Assembly: GCA_013288945.1 (NCBI GenBank)
Contig: JABDAZ010000030.1
Coordinates: 1-34,014, forward strand
Length of the DNA: 34,014 nt
Direction of reading: 5' to 3'
From: Bacteroidota bacterium
GTDB lineage: Bacteria > Bacteroidota > Bacteroidia > Chitinophagales > Chitinophagaceae
Positions 8,634-15,460 of the stretch are shown in pieces (positions within the stretch are counted from its first letter, which is position 1; each line of letters begins with the position of its first letter). The notes beneath the pieces were generated by a model. The model was given only the letters and a program-made list of their open reading frames with translations, searched no databases and was not told the DNA's origin. Both the position numbers and the translations under genes were made by a program.

Positions 8634-8668
8634 CAAACTCGGAAATTAAACCGACTCAAAACTTAAAT

Positions 8669-8702
8669 AAAAATCCTGCAAAATTATTTGCAGGATTTTT
8701 TA
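8669..8702 (+). terminator. Intrinsic terminator downstream of tRNA-Lys
   Basis: The stem AAAAATCCTGCAAA (8669-8682) pairs perfectly with TTTGCAGGATTTTT (8687-8700) around the 4-nt loop ATTA, followed by more T. It is a classic hairpin with a T-tract ending the tRNA transcript. The A-run on its 5' side also allows action on the minus strand. Confidence 0.85.
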
Positions 8703-8905
8703 TTTGAAAAAATTATTAAAATTTAAATCGATTAGTGAAAGGTTCAAATTTTTCTTGGGATTTATAAAAATTAAAATCTGTTATTCTGTCAATGAAAAAT
8801 TTTATTAATAAAAATTAAACGATCACATATTTTTTCTTTCTGAATTTAATTTTCATTTATTAATGAGCTCGCGAGAAGTGATAGAATTTACAATAACATA
8901 TGTAA
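8703..8905. other. AT-rich intergenic region without a gene
   Basis: Between the tRNA terminator and the small Cys-rich gene I see no coding frame or RNA fold. Two ATTAAT sites occur here, one at the centre of the near-symmetric stretch AATTTTATTAATAAAAATT. Confidence 0.5.
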
Positions 8906-8924
8906 AAGAAAATTTGATTTTCTT
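8906..8924 (-). terminator. Possible weak terminator hairpin after the Cys-rich small gene
   Basis: AAGAAAAT (8906-8913) pairs with ATTTTCTT (8917-8924) around a 3-nt loop, directly after the minus-strand stop codon at 8924-8926. On the minus strand it is followed by a short T-rich run. The stem has only one G-C pair in each arm, so efficiency is doubtful. Confidence 0.4.
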
Positions 8925-9169
8925 CAATCATTAATACGGTTCAAAAATTTTTCTACTCTTGATTTATCCCAATGTTCTTTTGCCGTTAATTGATCTACAG
9001 TTCCCCTGTCAAAATCCCAAAATCTTGCTTCGCCTGATGAACAATGAAAAGTTATTTCCTGATTCCCGTGATCTGTTGGATATAGATTATTTCCGCATAT
9101 TTTACAGAAAGCATCATGTTGCACATTTTCATTTTGCTTATTAATAAATTCAGGATTTTGCTGCTCCAT
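8924..9169 (-). CDS. Small Cys-rich protein, possible zinc-binding, function unknown
   Basis: This 81-residue protein has CKICG at residues 22-26, a third Cys at 43 (FHCSSGEARFWDFDRG), and His and Asp nearby. That would suit a single zinc site, but only three Cys are present, so a His or Asp ligand would be needed. No signal peptide or membrane segment is seen, so it should be cytoplasmic. The block 'HCSSGEARFWDFDRG...HWDKSRVEKFL' has the look of a conserved family, but I do not recognise a named domain. It stands alone, with a weak hairpin after the stop. The ATG at 9169 is the first start in frame and is preceded by an A/T-rich leader. Confidence 0.72.
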   Translation of the reverse strand: MEQQNPEFINKQNENVQHDAFCKICGNNLYPTDHGNQEITFHCSSGEARFWDFDRGTVDQLTAKEHWDKSRVEKFLNRIND

Positions 9170-9323
9170 GCTTTTAAATTTTTTGTGTCAAATTAGATCA
9201 TTTACCTGAAACTTTTTTTTTACCAGAATTATTTTATGGTTATTAAAATTGACATAATAACAAAACTTAACATTGCCAATATTAAGTTTGCGTTAATTTT
9301 ACAGCTATTCAAAAATTATTATA

Positions 9324-9587
9324 ATGAGCAACAAAACTGTAACCGTTTAAAAAATTTCTAAGAAAGAAGCTAAAACAATTGTTTATAAAAAACTTGCCGA
9401 AGCGCTTTCTGATTATAAAAAAGAAATCAAGCCAAAAAAGTTTGAAGCAAAATTGAAAAAAGCAAGTAAACTTTTTGCAACTGATATTGCAAAAGCGGCA
9501 GGTAAAATAAAACCTGTAAAATCTAAAAAATTAAAATTGAAAAATAAAACTTCAAAGAAAAAAGAAACGCAGCCAACTGCTGAATAA
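9324..9587 (+). pseudogene. Lys-rich small protein gene interrupted by an in-frame TAA at codon 9
   Basis: From the ATG at 9324 the frame reads MSNKTVTV, then TAA at 9348-9350, and then continues open for 78 codons to TAA at 9585-9587. The downstream part (KISKKEAKTIVYKKLAEALSD..., then DIAKAAGKIKPVKSKKLKLK) looks like a small, very basic, helical DNA- or RNA-binding-like protein. No ATG, GTG or TTG lies near the start of the downstream frame. The 8 codons before and the 78 after the stop share one frame, so a frameshift cannot explain it. A single base change (AAA to TAA) would. Alternatives are an ATT start just after the stop, readthrough, or a sequence error. It is followed by a hairpin shared with the opposing gene. 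Confidence 0.6.
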
Positions 9588-9619
9588 TCATTTCTTTTTT
9601 ATACTAAAAGTATTTGTAA

Positions 9620-9648
9620 AAGCCCGCATGTTTTTTAACGGCGGGCTT
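9620..9648. terminator. GC-rich terminator hairpin between convergent genes
   Basis: AAGCCCGC (9620-9627) pairs with GCGGGCTT (9641-9648) around a 13-nt loop. It lies between the Lys-rich gene remnant (+) and the small secreted-protein gene (-), whose stop codon at 9647-9649 overlaps the hairpin base. On the minus strand the stem is followed by TTTTA. On the plus strand the tail is ATTCCTTTCTTTT. It could serve both directions. Confidence 0.68.
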
Positions 9649-9964
9649 ATTCCTTTCTTTTAAACCAAAAATAGTATGTGGTTATAATGTCGCGTTCTAT
9701 AGCAGTTCCGGCAAGTTCCCATCCATCTGCAGACATAAAATTTAATATATCAATATTTGATTTTACCCTAAAAATATAAGCCGAAATTTTTATACTGTCT
9801 GCTGCATCGTTATATTTAATGCTATCTTTTCCAAACGTAACCGAAGCATGAAATTTTGAACGCGTTAATGCATAACTCTGCACTTCACAATATAAAGATG
9901 GTTTATCCTGCGCTTGTAAAAATGTTGCACTGCATAAAATAAAAAGAAGAAAATAATATTTCAT
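9647..9964 (-). CDS. Small secreted or periplasmic protein, function unknown
   Basis: The ATG at 9964 gives 105 residues that begin with a signal peptide (MKYYFLLFILCSATFLQAQ, cleavage probably after LQA). A longer frame from TTG at 9973 adds three residues and is less likely. The mature part is a compact alpha/beta sequence with IFRVKSNIDILNFMSADGWELAG and ends TYYFWFKRKE. The 'GWEL' and 'YYF.FKR' pattern resembles small periplasmic proteins of Bacteroidota that lack a known role. It lies 18 nt after the UspA gene on the same strand, so it is probably the last gene of the PiT-UspA group. I do not recognise a named domain. Confidence 0.7.
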   Translation of the reverse strand: MKYYFLLFILCSATFLQAQDKPSLYCEVQSYALTRSKFHASVTFGKDSIKYNDAADSIKISAYIFRVKSNIDILNFMSADGWELAGTAIERDIITTYYFWFKRKE

Positions 9965-9982
9965 AACAAACAATTATTAATC

Positions 9983-10804
9983 TTATTCGTGTAAAACCAA
10001 TATTGCTTTAATTGATTTGTTCATCACTTGATTTACAGTGCTCCTATTAAAAATTCTGTAAACAATATTATGATGGTGCTTCACCACACAAAGTATATCT
10101 GTCTGGTTGCTCACTATATAATTCATAATTCCATCAGTGGTTTTGCTTTCAGCAATGTATTTAAATTCGAGCTCTACCTTATTAATTTTTTTCCTGAAAT
10201 TATTTTCGCCTTCTTCATTTATTTTAAAATCTGAGCCGGCAAGAATGTTTAATATATTTAGTTTTTCAGAACCAAGTGCAATGATTAATTCATTAAGTGC
10301 ATTGGCATCTTCATCAGATAATTTAGAAGAAAAATCTGTAGCAAGTGTGATAACAGGATTTTTAGAAAATTTACTTTCCAGCGGAACAATGAGTGTTGGT
10401 ATTTTAGTTTTTTCAACCATCATACTTGCGTTGCTTCCAAAAAGCCCGGTGATACCAGTTGATCCCATCGTTCCCATCACCAGCATTTCAACCGGGTTTG
10501 TTTGAATGTATTTGCTGATAACTGTACTTAGTGTTCCTACTTCACAAACAGTTGAAACAGTTACTTCTTTAAAATCATTATTGTTGGTAAAAGTTGCAGC
10601 CCATGTTGCAAGTGCATTTCTTTTATTGTTGTAATAATCTTCAATATAAAGAGCATTATATGTATTATTAAAAATGCCTTCTGTGGAACCAATTGCATGG
10701 ATGGCGCATAATTCTATCTTAAGCATTTTTGCAATTTCCATGGCATATTGCATTGCATTGCCTGCGCAAACTGAAAAATCGGTAGCTACTAATATTTTTT
10801 TCAT
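9983..10804 (-). CDS. Tandem-domain universal stress protein (UspA family)
   Basis: This 273-residue protein contains two Usp domains. The first starts MKKILVATDFSVCAGNAMQYA, with the conserved Asp 9 after the first strand. It ends with the nucleotide-binding loop VMGTMGSTGITGLFGSNAS at about 109-127, followed by TLIVPL. The loop is G111-x2-G114-x8-G123-S124, one residue shorter than the usual ATP-binding G-2x-G-9x-G-S/T. The second domain (about 145-273) keeps the fold but lacks the glycine loop (HHHNIVYRIFNRSTVNQV). This layout is common in Bacteroidota and suggests that only one domain binds nucleotide. The gene is 64 nt downstream of the PiT transporter gene on the same strand, and pairing of Usp proteins with transporters is frequent. 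Confidence 0.92.
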   Translation of the reverse strand: MKKILVATDFSVCAGNAMQYAMEIAKMLKIELCAIHAIGSTEGIFNNTYNALYIEDYYNNKRNALATWAATFTNNNDFKEVTVSTVCEVGTLSTVISKYIQTNPVEMLVMGTMGSTGITGLFGSNASMMVEKTKIPTLIVPLESKFSKNPVITLATDFSSKLSDEDANALNELIIALGSEKLNILNILAGSDFKINEEGENNFRKKINKVELEFKYIAESKTTDGIMNYIVSNQTDILCVVKHHHNIVYRIFNRSTVNQVMNKSIKAILVLHE

Positions 10805-10868
10805 AACAAAATAGAATTGATTTTATTAAAGGCCAGAAATTTCTTTATCAAATTTATTTAATAAACTA

Positions 10869-12287
10869 TTAAACAAATAAATGAAAAACTACAAACAATC
10901 CAAGTGCAAGTAAAATAGATACAGGCAATGTAAGCACCCAGGCAAGTGCGATATTCCTTAATGTATTTCCATTTAAATTTTTAGTTCCTTTTGATGCAAC
11001 CATTGCACCTGCAATACCACTTGAAAGAACATGCGTTGTACTCACCGGCAAACCAAAACCTGTACTTAAACCGATAGTTGCTGCGGCAACAATTTCTGCA
11101 GTCGCACCTTGCGCATAATTCAAATGTTCCTTGCCAATTTTTTCGCCAATTGTTAATACAATCCTTTTCCAGCCAATCATTGTTCCGATACCAAGTGAAA
11201 TGGATATTGTTGCAATAACCCACACTGGTGCGTAATCCGTCAGGTTCGTTAAATCTTTTACTGAAGCGCTTAATGTTGATTTATCAGCTGCAGCAATATT
11301 TATTTCTGATGATGATGATATAGCTTTTAATTTTTTTGAAAGTGCCTGAACTTGTTTTCTAAACGTATAAGTTTGTTTGGAAGTGAAAGCTTTTTTTGAT
11401 GCAACCGAAGTTTTTATAGAACTTATTAATGCAGTTGCTGAATCAACTTCATGATTGGAAGAATTTGTTGATGCTGATTTTTGTAAAACCTGTTCTGTTT
11501 TATTTAACGAAGCAAGTATTTTATCATCAGGCATATTTCTGTCAAGTGCAAATTTTGCCGGTAAAAAAGCAATGAGAATCAGCATTAATAAACCAACACC
11601 TTTTTGCCCATCATTGCTTCCATGAAAAAAGCTAACAAGCGTACATGTTGTTATTAATAAAATTCTTATTAAAAAAGGCGGCCTGTCTTCGCCTTGCGGA
11701 ATATGAAATAATGATTCTGCTTTCAACACATTTTTTAAGAACCACATTAATAAAGCAGCTGCGCCAAATCCAAACAATGGCGACATGATTAATGACAAAC
11801 CGATTTCTCCGGCTTTGCTCCAGTTAACGCCGCTTCCTCCATAATAAAATGTAAATGCTAAACTAGCACCAATCATTGCACCGATTAATGTATGTGAACT
11901 TGAACATGGAATACCAAGGTACCATGTGCCCAAATTCCATATGATGGATGCAATTAAAACAGACAGCACCATACATGCACCAACTTGTACCGGCAAGGCC
12001 ATGAGTTCGTTTAATGGAACTAATTTCAGGATACCCATTGCTACTGCAACACCTCCGGTAAATACGCCCAAAAAATTAAAGAACCCAGACCATGGAACTG
12101 CAATCATAGGTTTTAAAGCCTTTGTGTAAATAACTGTGGCAACTGCATTGGCAGTATCATGAAATCCATTTACAAACTCGAAAGCCACAACACATAAAAG
12201 ACAAACAAAAAAAATAACCAGGATGGAACCTGTAAGATTTACTTCCCCTATAAAAGGGAGATTGATATCAGAAAAAATAAGGGGCAT
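10869..12287 (-). CDS. Inorganic phosphate transporter, PiT family
   Basis: Taking the ATG at 12287 gives 472 residues; a GTG at 12320 would add 11. The family signatures are present. GFHDTANAVAT lies at 41-51 (the PiT repeat motif). PCSSSHTLIGAMIG is near 127-140. HGSNDGQKGVGL lies at 222-233. The second repeat GLPVSTTHVLSSGIAGAM is near the C-terminus. About ten membrane segments are separated by a hydrophilic central loop (about 245-355) rich in Ser, Lys and Thr. Members import phosphate, usually as metal-phosphate, driven by proton or sodium gradients. The usual DUF47 partner PhoU-like gene is not adjacent; a UspA gene follows instead. Two secreted phosphoesterase genes lie within 3 kb. 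Confidence 0.93.
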   Translation of the reverse strand: MPLIFSDINLPFIGEVNLTGSILVIFFVCLLCVVAFEFVNGFHDTANAVATVIYTKALKPMIAVPWSGFFNFLGVFTGGVAVAMGILKLVPLNELMALPVQVGACMVLSVLIASIIWNLGTWYLGIPCSSSHTLIGAMIGASLAFTFYYGGSGVNWSKAGEIGLSLIMSPLFGFGAAALLMWFLKNVLKAESLFHIPQGEDRPPFLIRILLITTCTLVSFFHGSNDGQKGVGLLMLILIAFLPAKFALDRNMPDDKILASLNKTEQVLQKSASTNSSNHEVDSATALISSIKTSVASKKAFTSKQTYTFRKQVQALSKKLKAISSSSEINIAAADKSTLSASVKDLTNLTDYAPVWVIATISISLGIGTMIGWKRIVLTIGEKIGKEHLNYAQGATAEIVAAATIGLSTGFGLPVSTTHVLSSGIAGAMVASKGTKNLNGNTLRNIALAWVLTLPVSILLALGLFVVFHLFV

Positions 12288-12473
12288 AAACAGCGTTGGT
12301 TTTAGTTCAGCAAATGACACGATAAGAAAGCATGCAGCGAAATAAAAACCATTATGAAATTGTTATCCAATTATTAACTGAATAATCCGCGCTTGTTAAT
12401 TAATCATGGCTTAACACAACGGAAAAATTGCGGACATACAAGCTTGCTAACTTACTTTTCTAAAATATATTTT

Positions 12474-12686
12474 ATGTCAAAAGAACACGCAGACCATCAC
12501 AAAAAAGCAGCACATCATTCAGAGAAAGCTGCCGAACATCATCATGAAGCTGCAAAGCATTATTAAGAAGGAAACCAGCATGAAGGTGCGCACCATGCAC
12601 ATTCTGCACATGCACATCACCTGCATGCAGAAGAACATGCAAAGCATGCTGCAAAAACGCATGAAATGCACCACGGCAACAAATGA
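12474..12686 (+). pseudogene. His/Ala-rich small protein gene interrupted by an in-frame TAA at codon 31
   Basis: From the ATG at 12474 the frame reads MSKEHADHHKKAAHHSEKAA...AAKHY, then TAA at 12564-12566. It then continues EGNQHEGAHHAHSAHAHHLH... to TGA at 12684-12686. Both halves share the same frame and the same composition (22 His in 69 residues, with Ala, Glu and Lys), so they once formed one amphipathic His-rich protein. One substitution (for example CAA, AAA or GAA to TAA) accounts for the break. The first half alone could still be made as a 30-residue peptide with 9 His. A terminator follows 20 nt later. Similar short His/Ala/Lys proteins occur in Bacteroidota with no firm function; metal binding is a guess. 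Confidence 0.62.
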
Positions 12687-12706
12687 TTGCAAGCCCACTA
12701 ATTTGG

Positions 12707-12741
12707 AAAAACCGTCCAGAAAATATACCGGACGGTTTTTT
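12707..12741 (+). terminator. Intrinsic terminator between the His-rich gene and GtrA
   Basis: AAAAACCGTCC (12707-12717) pairs with GGACGGTTTTT (12730-12740) around a 12-nt loop, and a T follows. The hairpin ends only 15 nt before the GtrA start codon, so transcription entering from the His-rich gene should mostly stop here. GtrA then needs readthrough or a promoter inside this short stretch. Confidence 0.82.
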
Positions 12742-12755
12742 ATTAATAAAAAATA

Positions 12756-13127
12756 ATGATCACTTTTTTAAAAACGCAGGCAGCTTCTATTATTGGATCT
12801 TTTGCCGATTTCTTGATAACAATATTATTGGTTGAAGTTTTGCACACCTGGTATGTTGCCGGAAATTTTGCAGGAAATATTTCCGGTGCATTATTGCAAT
12901 TTTTACTTTGTAAGGATTGGGTTTTTAAAACAAAAACGCACAATAAATATTCTCCATTAATAAAGTTTGCAATCGTGTGGATTGGCAATTTATTATTATC
13001 TGCGGCAGGCGTTTATTTGCTTACAAATTTTGCGGGATTAAATTATATCATTTCAAAAATTATAATCTCGGTTATACTTGGCACAACTTATAATTATTTG
13101 CTGCTCAAAAAATTTGTATTTGTATAA
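12756..13127 (+). CDS. GtrA-family small membrane protein
   Basis: This 123-residue protein has four predicted membrane segments (about 9-28, 32-50, 70-92 and 98-118). It has the GtrA-like (PF04138) layout: an N-terminal SIIGSFADFLITILL..., a short positively charged loop with DWVFKTKT, and a C-terminal NYLLLKKFVFV, the typical 'N[FY]..NR.WVF'-like ending. GtrA proteins are proposed to move or flip polyprenyl-linked sugars for surface polysaccharide modification, but no glycosyltransferase partner is adjacent, so its substrate is unknown. It starts 15 nt after a terminator hairpin. Its 3' end overlaps the 3' end of the opposing AP-superfamily gene by 34 nt. Confidence 0.85.
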   Translation: MITFLKTQAASIIGSFADFLITILLVEVLHTWYVAGNFAGNISGALLQFLLCKDWVFKTKTHNKYSPLIKFAIVWIGNLLLSAAGVYLLTNFAGLNYIISKIIISVILGTTYNYLLLKKFVFV

Positions 13128-14176
13128 CGTGGATTTAATGAAAGTGGCTGGCAGCTTTTGTCAGATGAAGTTTTAATGGGATTAAATTTTTCTCCAACAA
13201 GCAATGCAAGTGTTGGCGCATTTTGTTTCTGGTAAATCTGTTCATTTACTTTAATTTCTCCTGCGGGAATTATTTCTGGCCCCATTACAGCAAACCACGT
13301 GTTTGATGATCCTTTTGTAAATAAGCCATGTGTAAACCATGATGAAGGGCTTGCTCCGCGCCCGTGATCCGTTGTAATAATTAAGGTTGTATTGTCTTTA
13401 TAAAATGGATCAGTTTGTAACATGTACCACAATTCTGCAATCATCCTGTCGATGGCAGATGCTTGTTGTAAATACAAATCATATCTTCCTTCATGCGCAA
13501 ATTCATCGGTTTGCCCGAAACCAAGAAACACAACTTTAGGATGATGGTTATTAATATAATCTTTCGCATTTAAAAAAGTAAGCATGTCGTAATGCGTGTT
13601 CTTTTTATTAATAACATTTGTTTCCACATCATTAATATTCAGAGGAAGCTTACTTCTTTTTTCATTGAAGATGTAAGGAAAAATATTCCACGAAGTAAAT
13701 GCAACAGTTTTTCCAATATAATTTTCAGTGGTGTTTAAATATTCAAGCACTGTTTTATTTCTGTTATTAATCGGAATATTTGGAATGAAAAAAGGATCAG
13801 CATAACCAGTAAGCATTTCATTGTAACCCGGGTAAGAAATCTTATACCACTTTGTTACATCAGATTTATTATTTAAAAAACGATTGCCATAAATCTGCCC
13901 TTTTGCAGCAATAACGCTCCATAAAAAAGGCATCATTTTTTTTCGCCTTAAATCTGCAGTTGTGTCCCAGAATAATTGTTTGGTGAGCGATGTATCTTTT
14001 ACAAAATTTGTATTGCTGATAATATTTTTATCCGCTCCGCTAAATAATTCCTGCCAGCGAAAACCATCAATGGTAATGATAATAATATTTTTTGCTTTCG
14101 AAGAATCCTGTGCGTAAACATTGCGAGTTGAAAAACAAAAGAAGAGAAAGATAACAGATAAGACGATTGGTTTCAT
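13094..14176 (-). CDS. Secreted alkaline phosphatase superfamily phosphodiesterase/phosphatase
   Basis: This 360-residue protein has an N-terminal signal peptide ending near VYAQ (residue 23). Metal-binding motifs of the alkaline phosphatase/nucleotide pyrophosphatase superfamily are present. ITIDGFRWQELFSGAD contains Asp 37. GFGQTDEFAHEGRYDLY carries Asp and His ligands. ITTDHGRG carries the final Asp-His. The block SYPGYNEMLTGYADP (Ser 114) occupies the place where the family keeps its Thr or Ser nucleophile. It should act on phosphate esters in the periplasm or on the surface. A GDPD gene lies upstream on the same strand, with a 121-nt gap. The C-terminus runs 34 nt into the opposing GtrA gene. 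Exact substrate not readable. Confidence 0.86.
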   Translation of the reverse strand: MKPIVLSVIFLFFCFSTRNVYAQDSSKAKNIIIITIDGFRWQELFSGADKNIISNTNFVKDTSLTKQLFWDTTADLRRKKMMPFLWSVIAAKGQIYGNRFLNNKSDVTKWYKISYPGYNEMLTGYADPFFIPNIPINNRNKTVLEYLNTTENYIGKTVAFTSWNIFPYIFNEKRSKLPLNINDVETNVINKKNTHYDMLTFLNAKDYINNHHPKVVFLGFGQTDEFAHEGRYDLYLQQASAIDRMIAELWYMLQTDPFYKDNTTLIITTDHGRGASPSSWFTHGLFTKGSSNTWFAVMGPEIIPAGEIKVNEQIYQKQNAPTLALLVGEKFNPIKTSSDKSCQPLSLNPRYTNTNFLSSK

Positions 14177-14190
14177 GATAACGGGTTTTG

Positions 14191-14198
14191 CAAATGTA
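14191..14198 (-). promoter_or_regulatory. Candidate -7 element for the AP-superfamily gene
   Basis: The minus strand reads TACATTTG, an exact TAnnTTTG match, 15 nt before the ATG at 14176. No TTTG was found at the -33 distance, and the implied leader is very short. Confidence 0.33.
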
Positions 14199-14297
14199 CC
14201 TTTGCTGTGTAACCTGATCTTTACGAAAACGTTACCGCATCATTATCATTTTTTACATTTTCTTAAACGAAAAATTTAATATTTTAAGCGCCAAATT

Positions 14298-15128
14298 TTA
14301 TCTCAACTTTTTAGCTTTCAAATAATCTATTAATGCGCCAGGATGATCGGTTTGCAATGCGTGCAAACCTTTTTGAACAGCAGTATCCCACAATTCAGGC
14401 CGCTCATTAATACTTTGAATATCCGGCAACACCAAATATCCTTTTTGTTCTGCATCATGTATCATTTCAATTGTATATTGTTCGAAACTGCCATCCAATA
14501 TATCTGGTTGCACTTCTTGTAAAAATTTATTTAGGCCAATTGTATCTTTTATATTTCCAGGAAGGCTAACCATTAATGGCATTGTTGGAGCAATTTTGCG
14601 CCATTGATAAAACTGGTTTTGATTATTAATGTAGACAACAATTTGCTTTTGCATTCCGAGCTCAACAATTTGCTTAAATACTGTTGAAGGATCTGCATTT
14701 TTAAAATCCAGATAAATGTAAATTTTGTTTTTACACAACTGCATTACGCCTTTAAAAAATGGAATATCAAATTCGCCCCATTCAGGATGTGCTTTGTCTT
14801 TTACTTTCAGTTTTTTAATTTGTTCTGCCGTTAAATCTTTTATTAATCCTTCACCATCAGTCATTCTGTTTACAGATGCATCATGCATAATGATTAGTTG
14901 GCTGTCGATAGTTGTTCGCAAATCAATTTCTACATAATCTGCACTATCATTAATAGCATTTTGAAAAGACTGAATAGTATTTTCAGGCGCATGCGTATGG
15001 TCTCCCCTATGCGATACAACTATAAACGAATGGCGCGGCTTTGGCAAAGCATTTATTACCTGCGCATGCACATGTTGAAAAATATTTAAACAAATAATGT
15101 AAAACGCAAATTGTTTCACTCGGATCAT
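14298..15128 (-). CDS. Secreted glycerophosphodiester phosphodiesterase (GDPD) family protein
   Basis: This 276-residue protein has a signal peptide ending near VHAQ (residue 23). The GDPD catalytic set is complete: SHRGDHTHAPENT with His 40, Arg 41, Glu 49 and Asn 50; YVEIDLR with Glu 68 and Asp 70; and MHDASVNRMTDG with His 82. Later strands show YIYLDFK and a C-terminal ALQTDHPG, as in the family. Such enzymes hydrolyse deacylated phospholipids to glycerol 3-phosphate and an alcohol. Export suggests scavenging of phosphodiesters from outside the cytoplasm. It sits upstream of another secreted phosphoesterase gene, about 2 kb from the PiT phosphate importer. Length is normal and no defect is seen. 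Confidence 0.93.
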   Translation of the reverse strand: MIRVKQFAFYIICLNIFQHVHAQVINALPKPRHSFIVVSHRGDHTHAPENTIQSFQNAINDSADYVEIDLRTTIDSQLIIMHDASVNRMTDGEGLIKDLTAEQIKKLKVKDKAHPEWGEFDIPFFKGVMQLCKNKIYIYLDFKNADPSTVFKQIVELGMQKQIVVYINNQNQFYQWRKIAPTMPLMVSLPGNIKDTIGLNKFLQEVQPDILDGSFEQYTIEMIHDAEQKGYLVLPDIQSINERPELWDTAVQKGLHALQTDHPGALIDYLKAKKLR

Positions 15129-15460
15129 AACAAAAATTTTGGCAAAAGACTTAATAAGTATTTCGTGCAGGAAATAATTTGAGTTACCAAATTGTTATAC
15201 TATTCTTTCATTATATAATATCAAAGAAGTTCAATGAAGAATAAACGATTATTATAGCTAATGTTTTTACGTTCAATTTTTACTGTTTGCCGTCCTGCAA
15301 ATTTTTAAGATTTGAACTCAAACATTCTTTAAATGAAAAAAATACGAGCGAAAAAGAGATGATTGAAATACCGATATGCATTTGTACATTTAATAACAAC
15401 TATCAAACCTTTTATTAACATACTCTAACCGGCATTTGAGTAGTAAGCAACAACTGTTTT
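15129..15460. other. 332-bp intergenic region between divergent GDPD and sensor-kinase genes
   Basis: No coding frame or structured RNA is seen. A near-palindrome at 15203-15228 has arms TTCTTT and AAAGAA around the palindromic core ATTATATAAT; it could be an operator for either gene. No full TTTG/TAnnTTTG promoter was recognised; the nearest is TGCATTTG, one base off the -7 consensus, about 80 nt before the kinase start. Confidence 0.45.

Noticed and set aside
7502-8683. Shared 13-mer AAATCCTGCAAAA at 7502 and 8671 as a repeat family
   Set aside because: The copy at 8671 is one arm of the tRNA terminator and the copy at 7502 has no partner arm; with only two copies in AT-rich DNA it is likely chance.
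9340-9360. Programmed frameshift at GTTTAAAAAA in the Lys-rich gene
   Set aside because: The parts before and after the stop are in the same frame; a shift would leave the protein-like frame rather than reach it.
9965-9973. TTG start at 9973 for the small secreted protein
   Set aside because: The ATG at 9964 gives the same signal peptide without three extra residues.
12472-12654. Minus-strand His-rich open frame
   Set aside because: It is the mirror of the plus-strand His-rich gene: reverse-complemented CAT/GCA repeats also give a His- and Leu-rich frame. It has no signal of its own.
9324-12686. Stop-codon reassignment (TAA read as an amino acid)
   Set aside because: Most intact genes in the window end at TAA in the right place, so a genome-wide recoding of TAA is excluded.
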